The notes under the pieces were generated by a model. That model made no database searches, had not been told where the DNA came from, and saw only the letters and a list, made by a program, of their open reading frames with translations. A stretch of 64,000 nucleotides of DNA from Sabethes cyaneus (lineage: Eukaryota; Arthropoda; Insecta; Diptera; Culicidae): NCBI RefSeq assembly GCF_943734655.1, contig NC_071354.1:232493206-232557205 (forward strand). Direction: 5' to 3'. The position numbers and the translations under genes are program-made. This document shows, piece after piece, positions 12,040-23,636 of this stretch; position 1 is the stretch's first letter; every line of letters begins with the position of its first letter.

Positions 12040-12324
12040 CTGTATGAAACTGGATTTAAAAGTAAAATTGAAATTAGACTAGAAATTAAACTTGGACTTG
12101 GATTAAACTTGGATTAAATTGGACTTCAAATTGAAACTGACTTAGGCTTGGAATCGGACTTAAAATTGGATTTGAAATGAAAGTTGAAACTCGACATGGA
12201 GAATTATGCTCGAAACTGAACTTAAAAATGGAATTCAAAATGGACTTGAGATTAGACGTGGAAATACATGGACATGGACATGAACATGGACATGGACATG
12301 AACATGGACATGGACATGGACATG
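12040..12324 (+). repeat. Degenerate TTGGACTT-type tract ending in (ACATGG)n
   Basis: Irregular repeats of AAATTGGACTTG-like units run to about 12,265 and pass into about ten ACATGG/ACATGA hexamers at 12266-12324. Its counterpart in arm 2 lies at 23262-23470 in opposite orientation, with fewer hexamers. A related tract flanks the piggyBac-type MITE near 18,100-19,045. Confidence 0.85.
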
Positions 12325-12359
12325 TAATTAGGATTGACATATATGGTCTTACTTCGTTA

Positions 12360-13150
12360 CACGTTTCACCTCTCTTCTGTTCCTTTTTCTGTTTTCCAGT
12401 CAGGTTTTTCCCAGTTTTTGTTTTGTTTTTTCTTCTTCTGTGTACCGGTTTCATGGTTTTTTGCTTTTACTTTTTTTCTTTTGGCTTCTGTTTTATTTCC
12501 TCTCGTTTTTCTGTCTCTGTTTTCTGTTTCATTGTTCCATTTTTCTTCATTTCTTGCCCCATGTTTCTTATTTTCAGTTCGATTTTTTCTTTTGTTTTTT
12601 TTTGTAATTTTCTTATCCTTTTTCCGTCCATTTTCTTCCAATATTGTGTTTCCAGTTTTCATCTCCTTGTTCTCGTTTCTCGTTTCCATCTGTTTCAATT
12701 TTCCTCTTTTAGATGTCCCATTTTTCACGTTTTTATCCGGTTTTGGCTCCCTTTTTTCCCTTTACTGAAAGTCTTTCCTTTTTTAGTAATGTTCCTTTTG
12801 TTGACAGTTTTGCTTTATAATTTGGTCCGTATTTCCTGTATTTCCATTTCTTCATTTTCTGTCCCATTTTCCCATGCCATTCCCATACTATTTGGTCCCA
12901 TCTCTCTCCTTTTATATCAAGTTTGACACATTTTCCTTGGTTCCTCTGTCGGTTATTTTCCTCTCGCTACGCTTCTGTACCCTTTTCGTTTCATTTGTCT
13001 GTTTTATGTTCTGTTTTGCAAAAAAGAGTGCTCTTTTCTCTTCCGTTTTTCCTTTTTCTGCTCGCTGTTTCTTCTTTCTCTTCTTTTCCTGTCCCGTTTT
13101 TCGCGCATTTCCTCTGGATATTGTCTTTTACGTTCCATTTTTCTTCCATT
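12360..13150 (+). repeat. Pyrimidine-rich degenerate low-complexity tract
   Basis: About 800 bp of T-rich sequence built from short TTTTC, TTTCTG and TTTTCCG-like units, without strict periodicity. Long Phe/Ser/Leu frames on the plus strand and Lys/Glu/Arg frames on the minus strand are by-products. It resembles a decayed (GGAAAAA)n or (CGAAAAA)n satellite read on the other strand. The purine-rich equivalent lies at about 22,450-23,260. Confidence 0.85.
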
Positions 13151-13195
13151 TTCAGGGGGTATACCCCATTAGGCATGAATACATTAGGCATAATG

Positions 13196-13411
13196 CCTAG
13201 CCGCCCAGTTAGCTTCGAGGTACGATGCTGGTCTAACAAGCCAGTCGTCGTATGTTCGAATCTCGGCTAGGCGGTGCTTGCTAGTTAGAGTCAGTAGGAT
13301 TGTTGCACTGGCCCCGTAATTTTCCTGTATTCTAACAGCCGGCTGCGAAGTCTGTCGATAAAGAAGGGTAATGTCTAAAGACGGTATAAACCCATGGCTT
13401 TGCTTTTTTTT
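13196..13411 (+). mobile_element. tRNA-derived SINE (family 1), complete with target duplication
   Basis: The element is about 216 bp and flanked by perfect 15-bp direct repeats ACATTAGGCATAATG at 13181-13195 and 13412-13426. It has an A-box-like TAGCTTCGAGG near 13,209 and a B-box-like TGTTCGAATCTC near 13,252, as expected for an internal RNA polymerase III promoter. It ends in a T-rich tail. Arm 2 of the inverted repeat carries the uninterrupted single target at about 22,418-22,436. Related copies lie at 24785-24955 and 16951-17005. The tRNA of origin is not clear. Confidence 0.85.
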
Positions 13412-13560
13412 ACATTAGGCATAATGGACGATAGGCATAATTTATGGTAAGCAATATGCCGTTAGCTTGCAAGAGGTCCAATCGATTCAGTTTAAAAAAG
13501 CATTGCATATAGGGTTAATCGCATTACCAACAAAAGGACGTAATAACAACTGGCATAGTA

Positions 13561-13892
13561 TATGACAAACGAGCTCAGTTCGATTCCCGATAAAATCAGC
13601 TTTTTTTTGAGATAAAAGAAATTTCGCTATTTTTCGATAGGTGCCGGTAATGAATACTGACACCTATCGGAAAATAGTGTAATCTAGTACTATTTTTAAC
13701 GTGAGCTTTTTCGTACATTCGTAAAATCTACGAATCATTCTGTAAAATGTACGAATATAGCTTTGTTCAGATACACGAAACATTCAGGACTTATTTTACG
13801 AATCTACTTCGTGGTAGAAAACAACGAAAGAATTCGTACAGCAAACGTTCATTTTCGTACTATTAACCAACTTTTATTATCAGAGTCGATCT
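13561..13892. mobile_element. Insertion in arm 1 only, MITE-like
   Basis: This roughly 330-bp block is missing from the matching position of arm 2 and has TA next to both ends. It contains a stem-loop (13632-13676, TTTCGATAGGTG pairing with CACCTATCGGAAA) and many direct and inverted ATTCGTA motifs. This fits a non-autonomous DNA element. A B-box-like TTCGATTCCCG occurs near 13,579, so a SINE fragment is an alternative for its left end. Confidence 0.5.
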
Positions 13893-14206
13893 AATGGCCG
13901 AAACGTGACTCAAAAATGGACGAAACACACATGGCCGTATGTTACAGAAAATATTCACGGCCTTCGACCTGTCCAAATGTTAAATATACTCACCACCGCT
14001 CATACGGACTCGGCCAAGGCATACCTCCTGCTAGTCAGTAAACTTAGAAAAATGCAAGCACCTAAATAGAGGAGATTTCCGCGGGAAGGCTTTCCTCCCC
14101 CCGGCTGTCTCACCCTATATCATTTGAAATAAAATTTTACGGAACTTTGCCAAAAGGTCGTCATGCCAAATGTTTTCTGCCAAATGGTCCCTTATGTTTA
14201 TACCAA

Positions 14207-14639
14207 TGCACAGTGGTCCAGAAGCGAAAACTAAGTGGAAATTTACTTTAGCTATTCATAATAGCTCCCTGCAATTTTCAGCAAATTTGTTCAACTCTAG
14301 AAGGTAATTAATGTGACACATAAAAACTTTTTGTAGATAAGAGATAGAAGGATAATTCCTTCGACAAAGTTGTAGCTAAAGATTATGTAAGTAACTTTGC
14401 CAAAGACACAGTAGGCGTATTTTTTATAGTTTCTATCTTACAGGGCGTTTTAAATAAAAACCTCTCGAAAATCACTTTTTCGCTAATTACTTCAAATTTA
14501 ATGGTTTTATTGCATCATAATGTTCTACAAAGTTGTTTCTCTTATTAAAAGACAAATTTTTGTAGAACATTGTATGTTGAAAACTCATACGTATAACGAG
14601 TTCTAACGTTTTTCCTGTGTTTTTTAGTCTTTTTCAGAA
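14207..14639. other. Unassigned sequence left of the pogo-like element
   Basis: AT-rich sequence with repeated ACAAAGTTGT-like words, continuing on the far side of the pogo-like element (16573-16940). The two flanks probably formed one older repeat split by that insertion. No coding content was seen. Confidence 0.4.
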
Positions 14640-14641
14640 TA

Positions 14642-16570
14642 CAGGTTAACCTCGATAGTACGTACACCCGCACATCGTTTAGCGTACGTACTATCGAATC
14701 ACAATTTTTAAGGTAAAGTATTATTTTTATTATACTAAATATTGTCTAAAACTTCCAAATTAGGTAGATCAGATCAGATATTATAAAATAAATAATGATC
14801 TTAGTTAAATTATTTTGGAAAAAAAAACTACAAATGTTAAAAAAGAGTTGAAAAGTAAACTAAAAGGAATCCAAAAATACCTATTTTTTCAAAATTCTCT
14901 CTCAAATTGAAAATTTACATATTTTAATCGAATAAATCTAGGTAAAGGTTTGGTACATAGTTGTAAATATATGCTAGAATAAGGAAACATGACAAGAGGA
15001 GCTCAATAGCCGTCATTCGGGATATTTCATTCCAAATCCACTAATATCAATCGAGTGAGCTTCCAGTCTATATGCTGGACAATAAGCTGAGTGAGTGCTA
15101 TGAACAGAAAATAGTTAACTACAATAATCGAAGCTTCAGCTGTAGGCTGCGTAAATTGGGGAAGTTCCTATAAGGCTGCTTATCTGCGTAGGAAAACATA
15201 CCTATCCCATGTGAATATTGATCGATTTTGAGAAAAATACGGAAGTAGCTTATTTATATCCTAATTTACCTTACAAACTGTAATTTAGACGGACTTTGTT
15301 CGAAAAATTTTCCAAAAAATATCAAACACGAACAGTTCCATATGCAAAATAAAAGCATAACTGTCCCATAATAATATTGTCCATTATAAACATTTTCTTT
15401 TGCCAATTTAGGTAACAATATTCTTTTAATTTTCGCCTCTATTGAGTGTGATAATATCTTAACAAAAAGATAATATAACAGTAATATTTATTTCTAAGTT
15501 TATATCAAAGTTCTACGACGATTTTTTCTTAATCGGCAAAGATTTCACACAGGCACAATTTTCTTCGGCGATGACAGGGAGAAGAGTATTTGATAGAGCG
15601 ACTTTTCTCTACGTTTCGATTGCACAATGTCCTTTATGGTGATTTTTTTTTCATTTGAGAAGTTTTCAAAAAAATAGCTCGTGTTGTTTTTTCGACAGCA
15701 GAGCATACTTGAAGTTCGAAATTCAAACTTCATCAAGTTTGTATTTAGCAGTGAAGCTGTCCTTTTTTGAATATAGTCTTTCGAATGCCTTCGAGATATT
15801 GGGACTTATAAATTGTGTATTTCGAAACCAGACCGCGACGTCTTTCTTGACTTCTTTAATCACGATATTAAAGTCCTGAAATATTATTAGAGCGTTCCGG
15901 TTGCGCATACATTAGCATAGGAACTATCTTCCACCATGTACTGTTAAAAATTTTAAAAAATACATGTGAGACAGACATGCTTTTATTTAGCAAACGCTTG
16001 TAAATAAAAGCATAATTGTCCAATCTTCGAAATTCTGAGAAAGAAATGCATTTGTGTTTAACTTTACAACCAAATTAATGTGGATAGTTTAATTACTAGT
16101 GTAACGTAATTTTTTCTCCGAAGAAAGTAAAATAATTCTTGTATAATGACGACAACATATATTCTCCCGTCGCAGTTGGGAAGAATGCGAATCGCAGAAA
16201 AGGTGAATTCTCTGAGCAAAAATCTGCAAAATCTAGTAGCGACCATGAGTCTGCCCGGAATGCTTAAATAACTGTTATTTAGAACGCATATTTGATAAAT
16301 TTACTATTTAAGAACTGTTTTTAATTTTAAAATAATGGTTTTTTACATTATAGAAATAACTAATATTATTCAAAAATTTATAATTATTGAAAACGCATTT
16401 GCTTGTATTGACTCATAAATATTCATAAAAATGTTTCTGCTTTATATAGAAACTAAAAAAATCATTTTTGGAAAATGTACGTACTATCGAGGCAAAATGT
16501 ACGTATTATGGAGGGTACGTATTATCGAGGGTACGTACTAACGAGGGTACGTACTATGGAGGTATACCTG
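14642..16570. mobile_element. pogo-like DNA transposon relic with subterminal repeats
   Basis: Terminal inverted repeats CAGGTTAACCTCGATAGTAC (left) and CAGGTATACCTCCATAGTAC (right, reverse complement) are flanked by TA at 14640-14641 and 16571-16572. Just inside the right end are several tandem copies of a CCTCGATAGTACGTACC-like motif, and one or two lie inside the left end. The TA target and the CCTCGAT subterminal repeats are what I know of pogo-like elements in mosquitoes. The 1.9-kb interior is very AT-rich; its frames (15545-15908) are not recognisable as transposase. It is probably a decayed or non-autonomous copy. Confidence 0.75.
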
Positions 16571-16950
16571 TAGAATATCTCAAAAACGGGCAAACGGAAA
16601 AAATCAAACTTGGCCAGTTCTGAAAGCTTGAAATTTTATTTCAAACATATGTGAAAATAAACAACTGGTTTTTTCTCTAACTATTTCAGTTTAATTGTTT
16701 GGCCATTTTCCACTATGCAGCATTTTCTAATATCTTCTACAAGATTAGAGCCAAGTCAATAGTACAAAAGAAAATTGTCGTACAATGACATAATTTCTGT
16801 TGATTGTAACGTAAAATAGTTTTCGAATTCCGGATATAACATCAGTTTTCTATCTGCACCAGCTGTTTTGAATAAATATCAATCTTTCAATTTTCATTAC
16901 TTTGCAAATGTGGTTAATCTCTACCATCAATAATGTCTTTTTGAGAAAAT

Positions 16951-17005
16951 TTTGGACGGGAATTGAACACACAACGACTGGCTTGTTAGACCAGCATCGT
17001 ACCTC
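16951..17005 (-). mobile_element. SINE family 1 fragment
   Basis: The minus strand matches the core of the SINE at 13196-13411: CGATGCTGGTCTAACAAGCC followed by a B-box-like TGTTCAATTCCCG region. Only about 55 bp from the promoter region is preserved. Confidence 0.7.
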
Positions 17006-17219
17006 AAAGCAAACCGGGCGGTTCTGTTTTCATTGTATTGCGACTGGATTATACCAAATGGCCGTTAATACAAAAGTATTCATCCTAAACGAACCCTCAT
17101 GATTACGATAATGTTTTATAGCCTTATGCCAAATAACTTTATGCTAAATGGGCAATCCTGGTTCTCACTGTATTGTAACGGAGCAATGATTGGCTCAAGC
17201 GCGTATTCACAGGATAGAA

Positions 17220-19045
17220 AAATTATGCCTATCGTCCATTATGCCTATCGTCCATTATGCCTAAAGTTAATTATGCCTAATGTTCGTAGGCTTGAAGCCA
17301 GTATACCTAATTACCTATCGTTGCGCATCAATTTTCAGGTCCATTTATCTACTTTTTCAGTCTCGTTTGTTGGTTTTTGTCCAGTAAACTCCTTTTCAAT
17401 TTTTTTGGCTTTCGTCTGTTCCGTTTTCTCTCTTATTATGTTATGCTTTTTCTCATTTTCTGTCACTTCGTTTCTTGTTTTCTGTCGTAAACAGCGTTAT
17501 TTCCATGTTGTTTTAGGTCTTCTTATTTTTCTCTATATTTTCCTCTTTTTTTGTACTTGTTTCTGAATTTTCCGGCACCCGTTTGGTGTTTACTTTTCCT
17601 TTTCTGCCCCATTTTATGTTTTTTGGTTTCGTTTTTTCTCCTTTTTCCTCATTTTCAACCTCGTTTCTCTCGTTTTCTTTTTCAATTATCTATCTTTTCT
17701 CTCAATTTGCTGCTTTTTTCTTCCGTTCTCCCTTTTTTCTGTCCAGTATCCTCCTTTTTGTCTTGTTTCCCCTTTTTACTGCAGTTTTCTTCTTTTCCAT
17801 TTTTTTTTCTTTTTATGTATAGTTATCCCTCCGATTAAGTCACGATTTTTCCTCCGTTTTTATTTTTTTTTGTACCGATTTTTCTCTCGCTTTTTTCTCG
17901 TTTTCTATCCCGCTTGTTCAGTTTTTATCACGTTTTCGCCCGTGTTCTTTACCGTTTTTATCATCACGAGCAGCAAGAGACGGACTACCTCTCGATCCAT
18001 CGGTAATCCGTCTGTGAATATGTGCCTCACCTTCGCAGTTTTTAATATATTAAGCAGCTATTGTTGCGATAAGCAAATAAAATTGGGTAAAAATAGTTCC
18101 AGTTTGAACTTCAATTTCAGGTCCAGTTCCAATGTTAGTTCAAGTCCAGTTTCAAATTAAATTTCAAGTTTAGTTTCAAGTCTAATTTGAGCTCATTTTC
18201 CAGCCCAGCCTATGTTAAGGGGGCATAGTACTTTTTCAACTTAAAAAAATCGAATTTTTTTTTATTGATTATTTCGAAAGATTAACATTTTGACCATATG
18301 TGTTTCGAGTCATTTCAATGAATTCCAAAAATTAACAAAGTTACAGCTATTTGTACCGCGCATGTCTGGAGCGATTACACGGCGAATAAAAAGTTCAACG
18401 TTGTTTTTCTCGAAACAAGTTTTGAAAGTCGGTACCATAAATCTCTCAAGAACGGCTTAAGCAATTCTCATGATTCTTTTTTTGTTTTAAAATTATCAAA
18501 ATTATCTAGTGTTTGACCCATCCTTTTTTTGATATTACTATTTTTGTATTTTTTAGAAATGTTTAAAGTCAATTTTTTCGACTAAAAACCTTACTTTTAT
18601 GTTTGAATGTCCGCCATTTTGTTATGCGTTCGAACTTTAAAAAGAGGATGGGTCAAACACGAGATAATTTAATATACTTTCATGTCGTTTTGGAATTTTT
18701 CAATTCGGATAAGACCCCCAGCGCCAATCCATGGTACCGCAAATCATGTTTTTTTTCGAACGATCATGTTCAAGGAGCCGCAGGGGAGAGGGGAAAAGGT
18801 TCACATATGCAAACAAAATTATAAGTATTAGTATAAAGTGCAATGTTTGGAATGCAAAAAACCCGAATCGATTCGCTTTTCGCGTCATCGAGAATAAAAT
18901 ATTTGAAATTAGGCAAAAAATATGGTGTAAAAAGTATTATGCCCCCTTAAGTCCAATATGAGGCAAATTTCAAATAAAATGTTAAGTATAATTTCAAGTT
19001 TAATTTCAAATCCAATTTAAAGTCTAATTTCAAATCCAAAATGAC
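17220..19045 (+). repeat. Third, rearranged relative of the inverted-repeat arms
   Basis: Left to right it has ATGCCTATCGTCCATTATGC motifs (17225-17290), a pyrimidine-rich tract (17340-17960) and a TTTCAAGTCCAATTT-type degenerate tract (18100-19045) split by the MITE at 18219-18946. The order of end blocks follows arm 2, yet the low-complexity tract is pyrimidine-rich as in arm 1. The tract is therefore inverted relative to its flanks or arose separately. Confidence 0.65.
18219..18946 (+). mobile_element. piggyBac-type MITE, 728 bp, TTAA target
   Basis: The ends read GGGGGCATAGTACTTTTT and, as reverse complement, GGGGGCATAATACTTTTT (one mismatch in 18). They are flanked by TTAA at 18215-18218 and 18947-18950. 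TTAA duplication is diagnostic of piggyBac-superfamily insertion. No transposase is present. It interrupts a degenerate tandem tract. A second copy in opposite orientation is at 39687-40852. Confidence 0.88.
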
Positions 19046-21929
19046 GTAAATGATATTACCCCTTGAAAAAGACAACCAACAAAGCGTCGAAACGTCGGGA
19101 AAACATCAAACCTCAGTCTTGATAAATTTCTCAAAAGACTGCCCTGCCAAATATTATTAGGGCTTTGCTCTGAACTTGAAATTAGGGGTTCCGATCCGAC
19201 TGAAACCCCTTCGATCCGACAGTGTGTCGTAATAGTTACGAAAAATTTCCCGTTTGTATAATTGCCCAGTTGGTAGGTCTTGAAAAAATATTTTCAATCA
19301 TGCTCGTTAATCTAATGAGGCCATAAAGTCAGTGCAAAGAAATATACAGCAAAAGACCTAATTGTTGGTCGCAGATTTTTACAAGCAAAAAACAAATTAA
19401 AGTATTGATTTTTCTGAAGCGTCTATACAATGGACTCCTCTACTAAACATGTTGATTCTGCTAGATTCTTTTTGTAGGAAACACTGTTTAGGATCTTACT
19501 TTATAGACACCTTCAAGGTTCTAGGATATGTGGTTAAATGTGATGAACGGAGCACAATCGTCGCAACTGGCTCTATAGGCTATTAGGCCAGTAGCAAAAC
19601 GGCCATAATGCACTCAACTTTCGCGTTGCCACATTTTGATTTATATGAGCTCTACTATTTTTGTCACTTCACTTGATAGTCCATTAAAAACTACACGCAT
19701 TGAAAGCTTTGGAGCCTGATCAAAAAAGAACTAACTTTATTGACATTATTTTTTGTAGCTGTCCAATGAGACCGGTCAAGATAATTTATTACAAAACTTG
19801 CAATATTAACACATAGCTTGCACAAGTAATCAACGCTAAAACAGTACCCGTACGGCAAGGTTATAATACACATACCGGTACCACACTACCATCTCTCTGT
19901 GATGATCATACCGTTCAAGTATTTTTGTTTCAATTGCTCAGCCCCTTGTTCGATGTTGCTTTATGGTTGAGAAAATGGATGCGGTGTCGTGCGATAAAGA
20001 CAACAAACGAACGTAGATTAAGTACATCATCGGCTTGAAGTAAATTTTCGAAATAGAATCGTAGGCAACTGCTCGCCGCTAATCAGAAATAATAATAATC
20101 AATAACGACTCGCTACTGACGGTTCTGAACAAACGCTACTTGACATTCAACCGACAATTGACTTATTTGCTGACAGTCTAAGGGTTCTTAGGCGGGGTGC
20201 TTAAGTTTAAAGTTCTCCTTCATAGCTTAGTACAACAGCATACGGTTAAGTGAGTCAAGTTATCACTCTCCATTTCTAACCCGGCGGGACCGGGCCGTCC
20301 ATCTGGAACGTTACGTTATGCAACACCGTGTAAAGTACTCCGCCTGTGTGATTTATTTAAATGGTGTCTTACTGTTTTGATCGCCCCGTACAGTTGAAAT
20401 TACCTTAGCGTGAAATAATCAACACCAAATCTTGCATATGATGAACTAAGCAGTGCAATAATTGTCCCGCGTCAAACCAAAAAGACTGTTGGAATGCTTG
20501 TCTGCCTATCTACCTATCTGTCTGGTAAGGTAAAGAAACACGATCATGATCTGAGGCTGGGCACGTGTCTCGTTTTATGGAGTTCCATGTGAGTACGCAT
20601 CTGAAAGGCATCAGCCATTATTAGATAACATAGATGGTTTTTCTTGAATGGAGCAAGACCGACCGCCGCCCCAGCGGGGCTTGAATTAACATCTCTTTTC
20701 ATTGTTGCTTACAGAGATGCACACGACTGCCGCAATTACACGTAGCTCGTGAATGAAAATAAACTTTACAGTCTGTTTTGCGATTGAACAATTCCCTCTA
20801 AAGTCTAAACAATATAGGTACGTTTCAACCCAAACAGATTGGTTAATATTACGAGCACGTTATTTGGTTATCTTCTGTGCGGCACCTAATTAAAATTCTT
20901 TAGTGGTTGGTAACAATTACCAGAAATGAAATCCTCGAATATCTTGCATGCTCGGATTAAAAAGTGAAGGCCAGAATTGCCCGCAACCGTAGATGGCGAT
21001 CGACGGCAGGACGTAAATCACCGCCCGGACCGCAAAAGAAAATATCAACTTGAACTTGCCGCTCCGATTGGGTCAGCCCTCGGCGGCGACCAACAATAAT
21101 TAGGACTGCACATCATTTAAGCAAGCCGCTTGTTGTTGTTGTTGTTGCGCTGGCTGCCAATTTTTGTATCGTACCACAGAAGGAGGAGGTCAAAAGAGTA
21201 CTATTATCTTCCCCGCCACAGCCTCCCAGAAGCCACAAACAAGCCACCCGCTTGGAATTGTGAGAAATCGATACCCGGACGGACGAGGAAAACTTCGCGG
21301 TATTTCCTCTGCACCTCAGTCGATGTAAATTTCTTCTCAACGAGATCGCCGAAGCTGTGGGGGTAGCAAAACAGCGATGATCAGCTCAACAACGGATGGA
21401 ATCTCACTCACCTAAATGGGGGAGACCGGTAGAGTTGCGAGTTGATCAGCGTGTGCCACCTCAGCAATGCAATGTTAAGCGCACGGGTTTGAGGCAGGGG
21501 CAAGAGATTTACAAGTTCACAAACTTACCGCACGGGAATGATTTCTCCGCGTGTGTCATCTTTTACTTTCTGGATTCTCGGTATGTTTGTCATGTTCTTA
21601 ATTAATTTTTTGTTGGCCTTTGGTCATTCTAGTGCTATTAAGGAATAATGTTAAAATATTTAAAATTTAAAATTATTTAAAAAAGAAAACGAGTTTAGCT
21701 AGGAGGTTTTCCGTTTTATTCTACTAAAATTATACTACATAATGTTCACATTAAGGATAATTGCAAAATTTCACTACACTATAATTACACTTCTTTCACT
21801 AGTCATTTTGCTAATTTTTCTGTTGGCGGGTGGAAAACCCACGAACACTAAAAGGGTAATACCTAGCACTTCCAATTACTCTTTTCAATATAAGATGGCG
21901 TCTTTTCATCACATGTCCCATCGCGATAA
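19046..21929. other. Unassigned non-coding sequence
   Basis: No recognised coding or element structure. A GC-richer patch near 20,990-21,370 has short overlapping frames on both strands, none convincing. A CGAAACGTCGGGAA motif near 19,092 might be the end of an unidentified repeat. Confidence 0.4.
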
Positions 21930-23636
21930 TTGGTATAAACATAGAGACCATTTGGCAGAAAACATTAAACATGACGACCTTTTGGCAAAGTTCCGTAAAA
22001 TATATGCTACGAGTTTCATTTCAAATGATACAGGGCGAGACTGCCGGGGGGAGGAAAGCCTTCCCGCAGAAATCTCCTCTATTTAGGTGCTTGCATTTTT
22101 CTTAGTTTACTGACTAGCAGGAGTTATGCCTTGGCCGAGTCCAAATAATCGGTAGTGAGTAAGGCCAGTAATACAGTATATATTTAACCTTTGGACAGGT
22201 CGAAGGCCGCGAATATTTTCTGTGACATTCGGTCAGGTGTATTTCGTCCATTTGTGTGTCGCATTTCGGCCATTAAAACTACTATTCCAGTTGTTATTTA
22301 GTCCTTTTGTTGGTAATGCGATTCACCCTATATGCAATGCTTTTTCAAACCGAATCGATTGGACCTCTTGCAAGCTAACGGCATATTGCTTACCATAAAT
22401 TATGCCTATCGTCCATTATGCCTAATGTATTCATGCCTAACGGGGTATACACCCTGAAAATGGAAGAAAATAGACGAAAAATGGAATGGAAAGGACAATA
22501 TCCAGAGGAAATGGGCGAAAAACGGGACAGGAAAACAAGAGAAAGAAGAAACAGCGTGCAGAAAAACGGGAAAAACGGAAGAGAAAATAGGAGAAAAGAG
22601 ACAAGAAAGCAAAACAGAAAACAGTTGAAACGAAAAGGGTACATAAGCGTAGCGAGAGAGAAAAAACCGACAGAGAAACCAAGGAAAATGGGTCACACGA
22701 GATATAGAAGGAGAAAGATGGGACCAAATGGTATGAGAATGGCATGGGAAAATGGGACTGAAAAAGAAGAAAGACAGGAAATACGGACCAAATAATAAAG
22801 CAAAACTGTCTTTCAGCTTCTCCTTTCAGTAGCCTTTCAGTAAAAGGGAGCTAAATTTGGACAAAAATGTGAAAAAATGGGACATCTAAAAGAGGAAAAT
22901 TGAAACAGACGGAAACGAAAAATGAGAACAAGCAGATGAAAACTGGAAACACAACATGGGAAGAAACTGAACGGAAAAAGGATAAGAAAATTAAAAAAAA
23001 ATAAGTGAAAAACAAGAGAAAATATGCAAATAAGAAACATGGGGCAAGAAATGAAGAAAAATGGAACAATGAAACAGAAAACAGAGACAGAAAAAACGAG
23101 AGGAAATAAAACGCAAGCAAAAAGAAGCAAAGTAAGAGCAAAAAACCATGAAACCGGTACAGAGAAGAAGAAAAAACAAAACAAAAAATGGAAAAACCTG
23201 ACCGGAAAACAGGAAAAGGAACAGAAGAGAGGTGAAACGTGTAAGGAAGTAAGACGATATATGTCAATCCTAATTACATGTCCATGTTCATGTCCATGTA
23301 TTTCCACGTCTAATCTCAAGTCCATTTTGAATTCCATTTTTTCAACTTTCGTTTCAAATCCAATTTTAAGTCCGATTCCAAGCCTAAGTCAGTTTCAATT
23401 TCAAGTCCAATTTAATCCAAGTTTAATCCAAGTCGTAAGTTTTATTTCTAGTCCAATTTCAATTTTACTTTTAAATCCAGTTTCACACAGTCAAGTTATA
23501 AACTCTATTTTTCTAGGTATGTCTGGTACGAAGAATGATAAAATTGGATGAACTGGAAAATTTTCGATGTACAGTAATGTTCCGATTTTGTCAGAACCAT
23601 GTTGAATTTTGGGCTAACAAAAGGGGGAAACTGACC
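21930..23636 (-). repeat. Inverted duplication, arm 2
   Basis: Reverse-complement counterpart of 11895-14206. The inner boundary is marked by TTGGTATAAACATA at 21930 (arm 1 about 14,193-14,206). The block with the SINE target (about 22,418-22,436) and the adjoining block at 22,280-22,330 are uninterrupted here. The purine-rich tract at 22,450-23,260 and the degenerate tract to about 23,470 mirror arm 1. The outer end reaches into the TIR element at 23572-24410. Confidence 0.85.

Larger units (their letters stand above)
11895..14206 (+). repeat. Inverted duplication, arm 1
   Basis: This segment is the reverse complement of 21930-23636. Matching blocks in order are: the end of a TIR element and a SINE 3' end (11898-12003), a degenerate tract (12040-12324), a pyrimidine-rich tract (12360-13150), a block with the GGCATAATGGACGATAGGC motif (13412-13560), and a block at 13893-14206. 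Arm 1 is longer because it alone carries a SINE (13196-13411) and a 330-bp insertion (13561-13892). The shared nested junctions argue for segmental duplication rather than independent insertions. Confidence 0.85.

Noticed and set aside
12177..13270. Phe-rich multi-spanning membrane proteins on the plus strand
   Set aside because: Pyrimidine-rich low-complexity tract; frames overlap in all phases, and the inverted copy at 22.4-23.5 kb does the same on the other strand.
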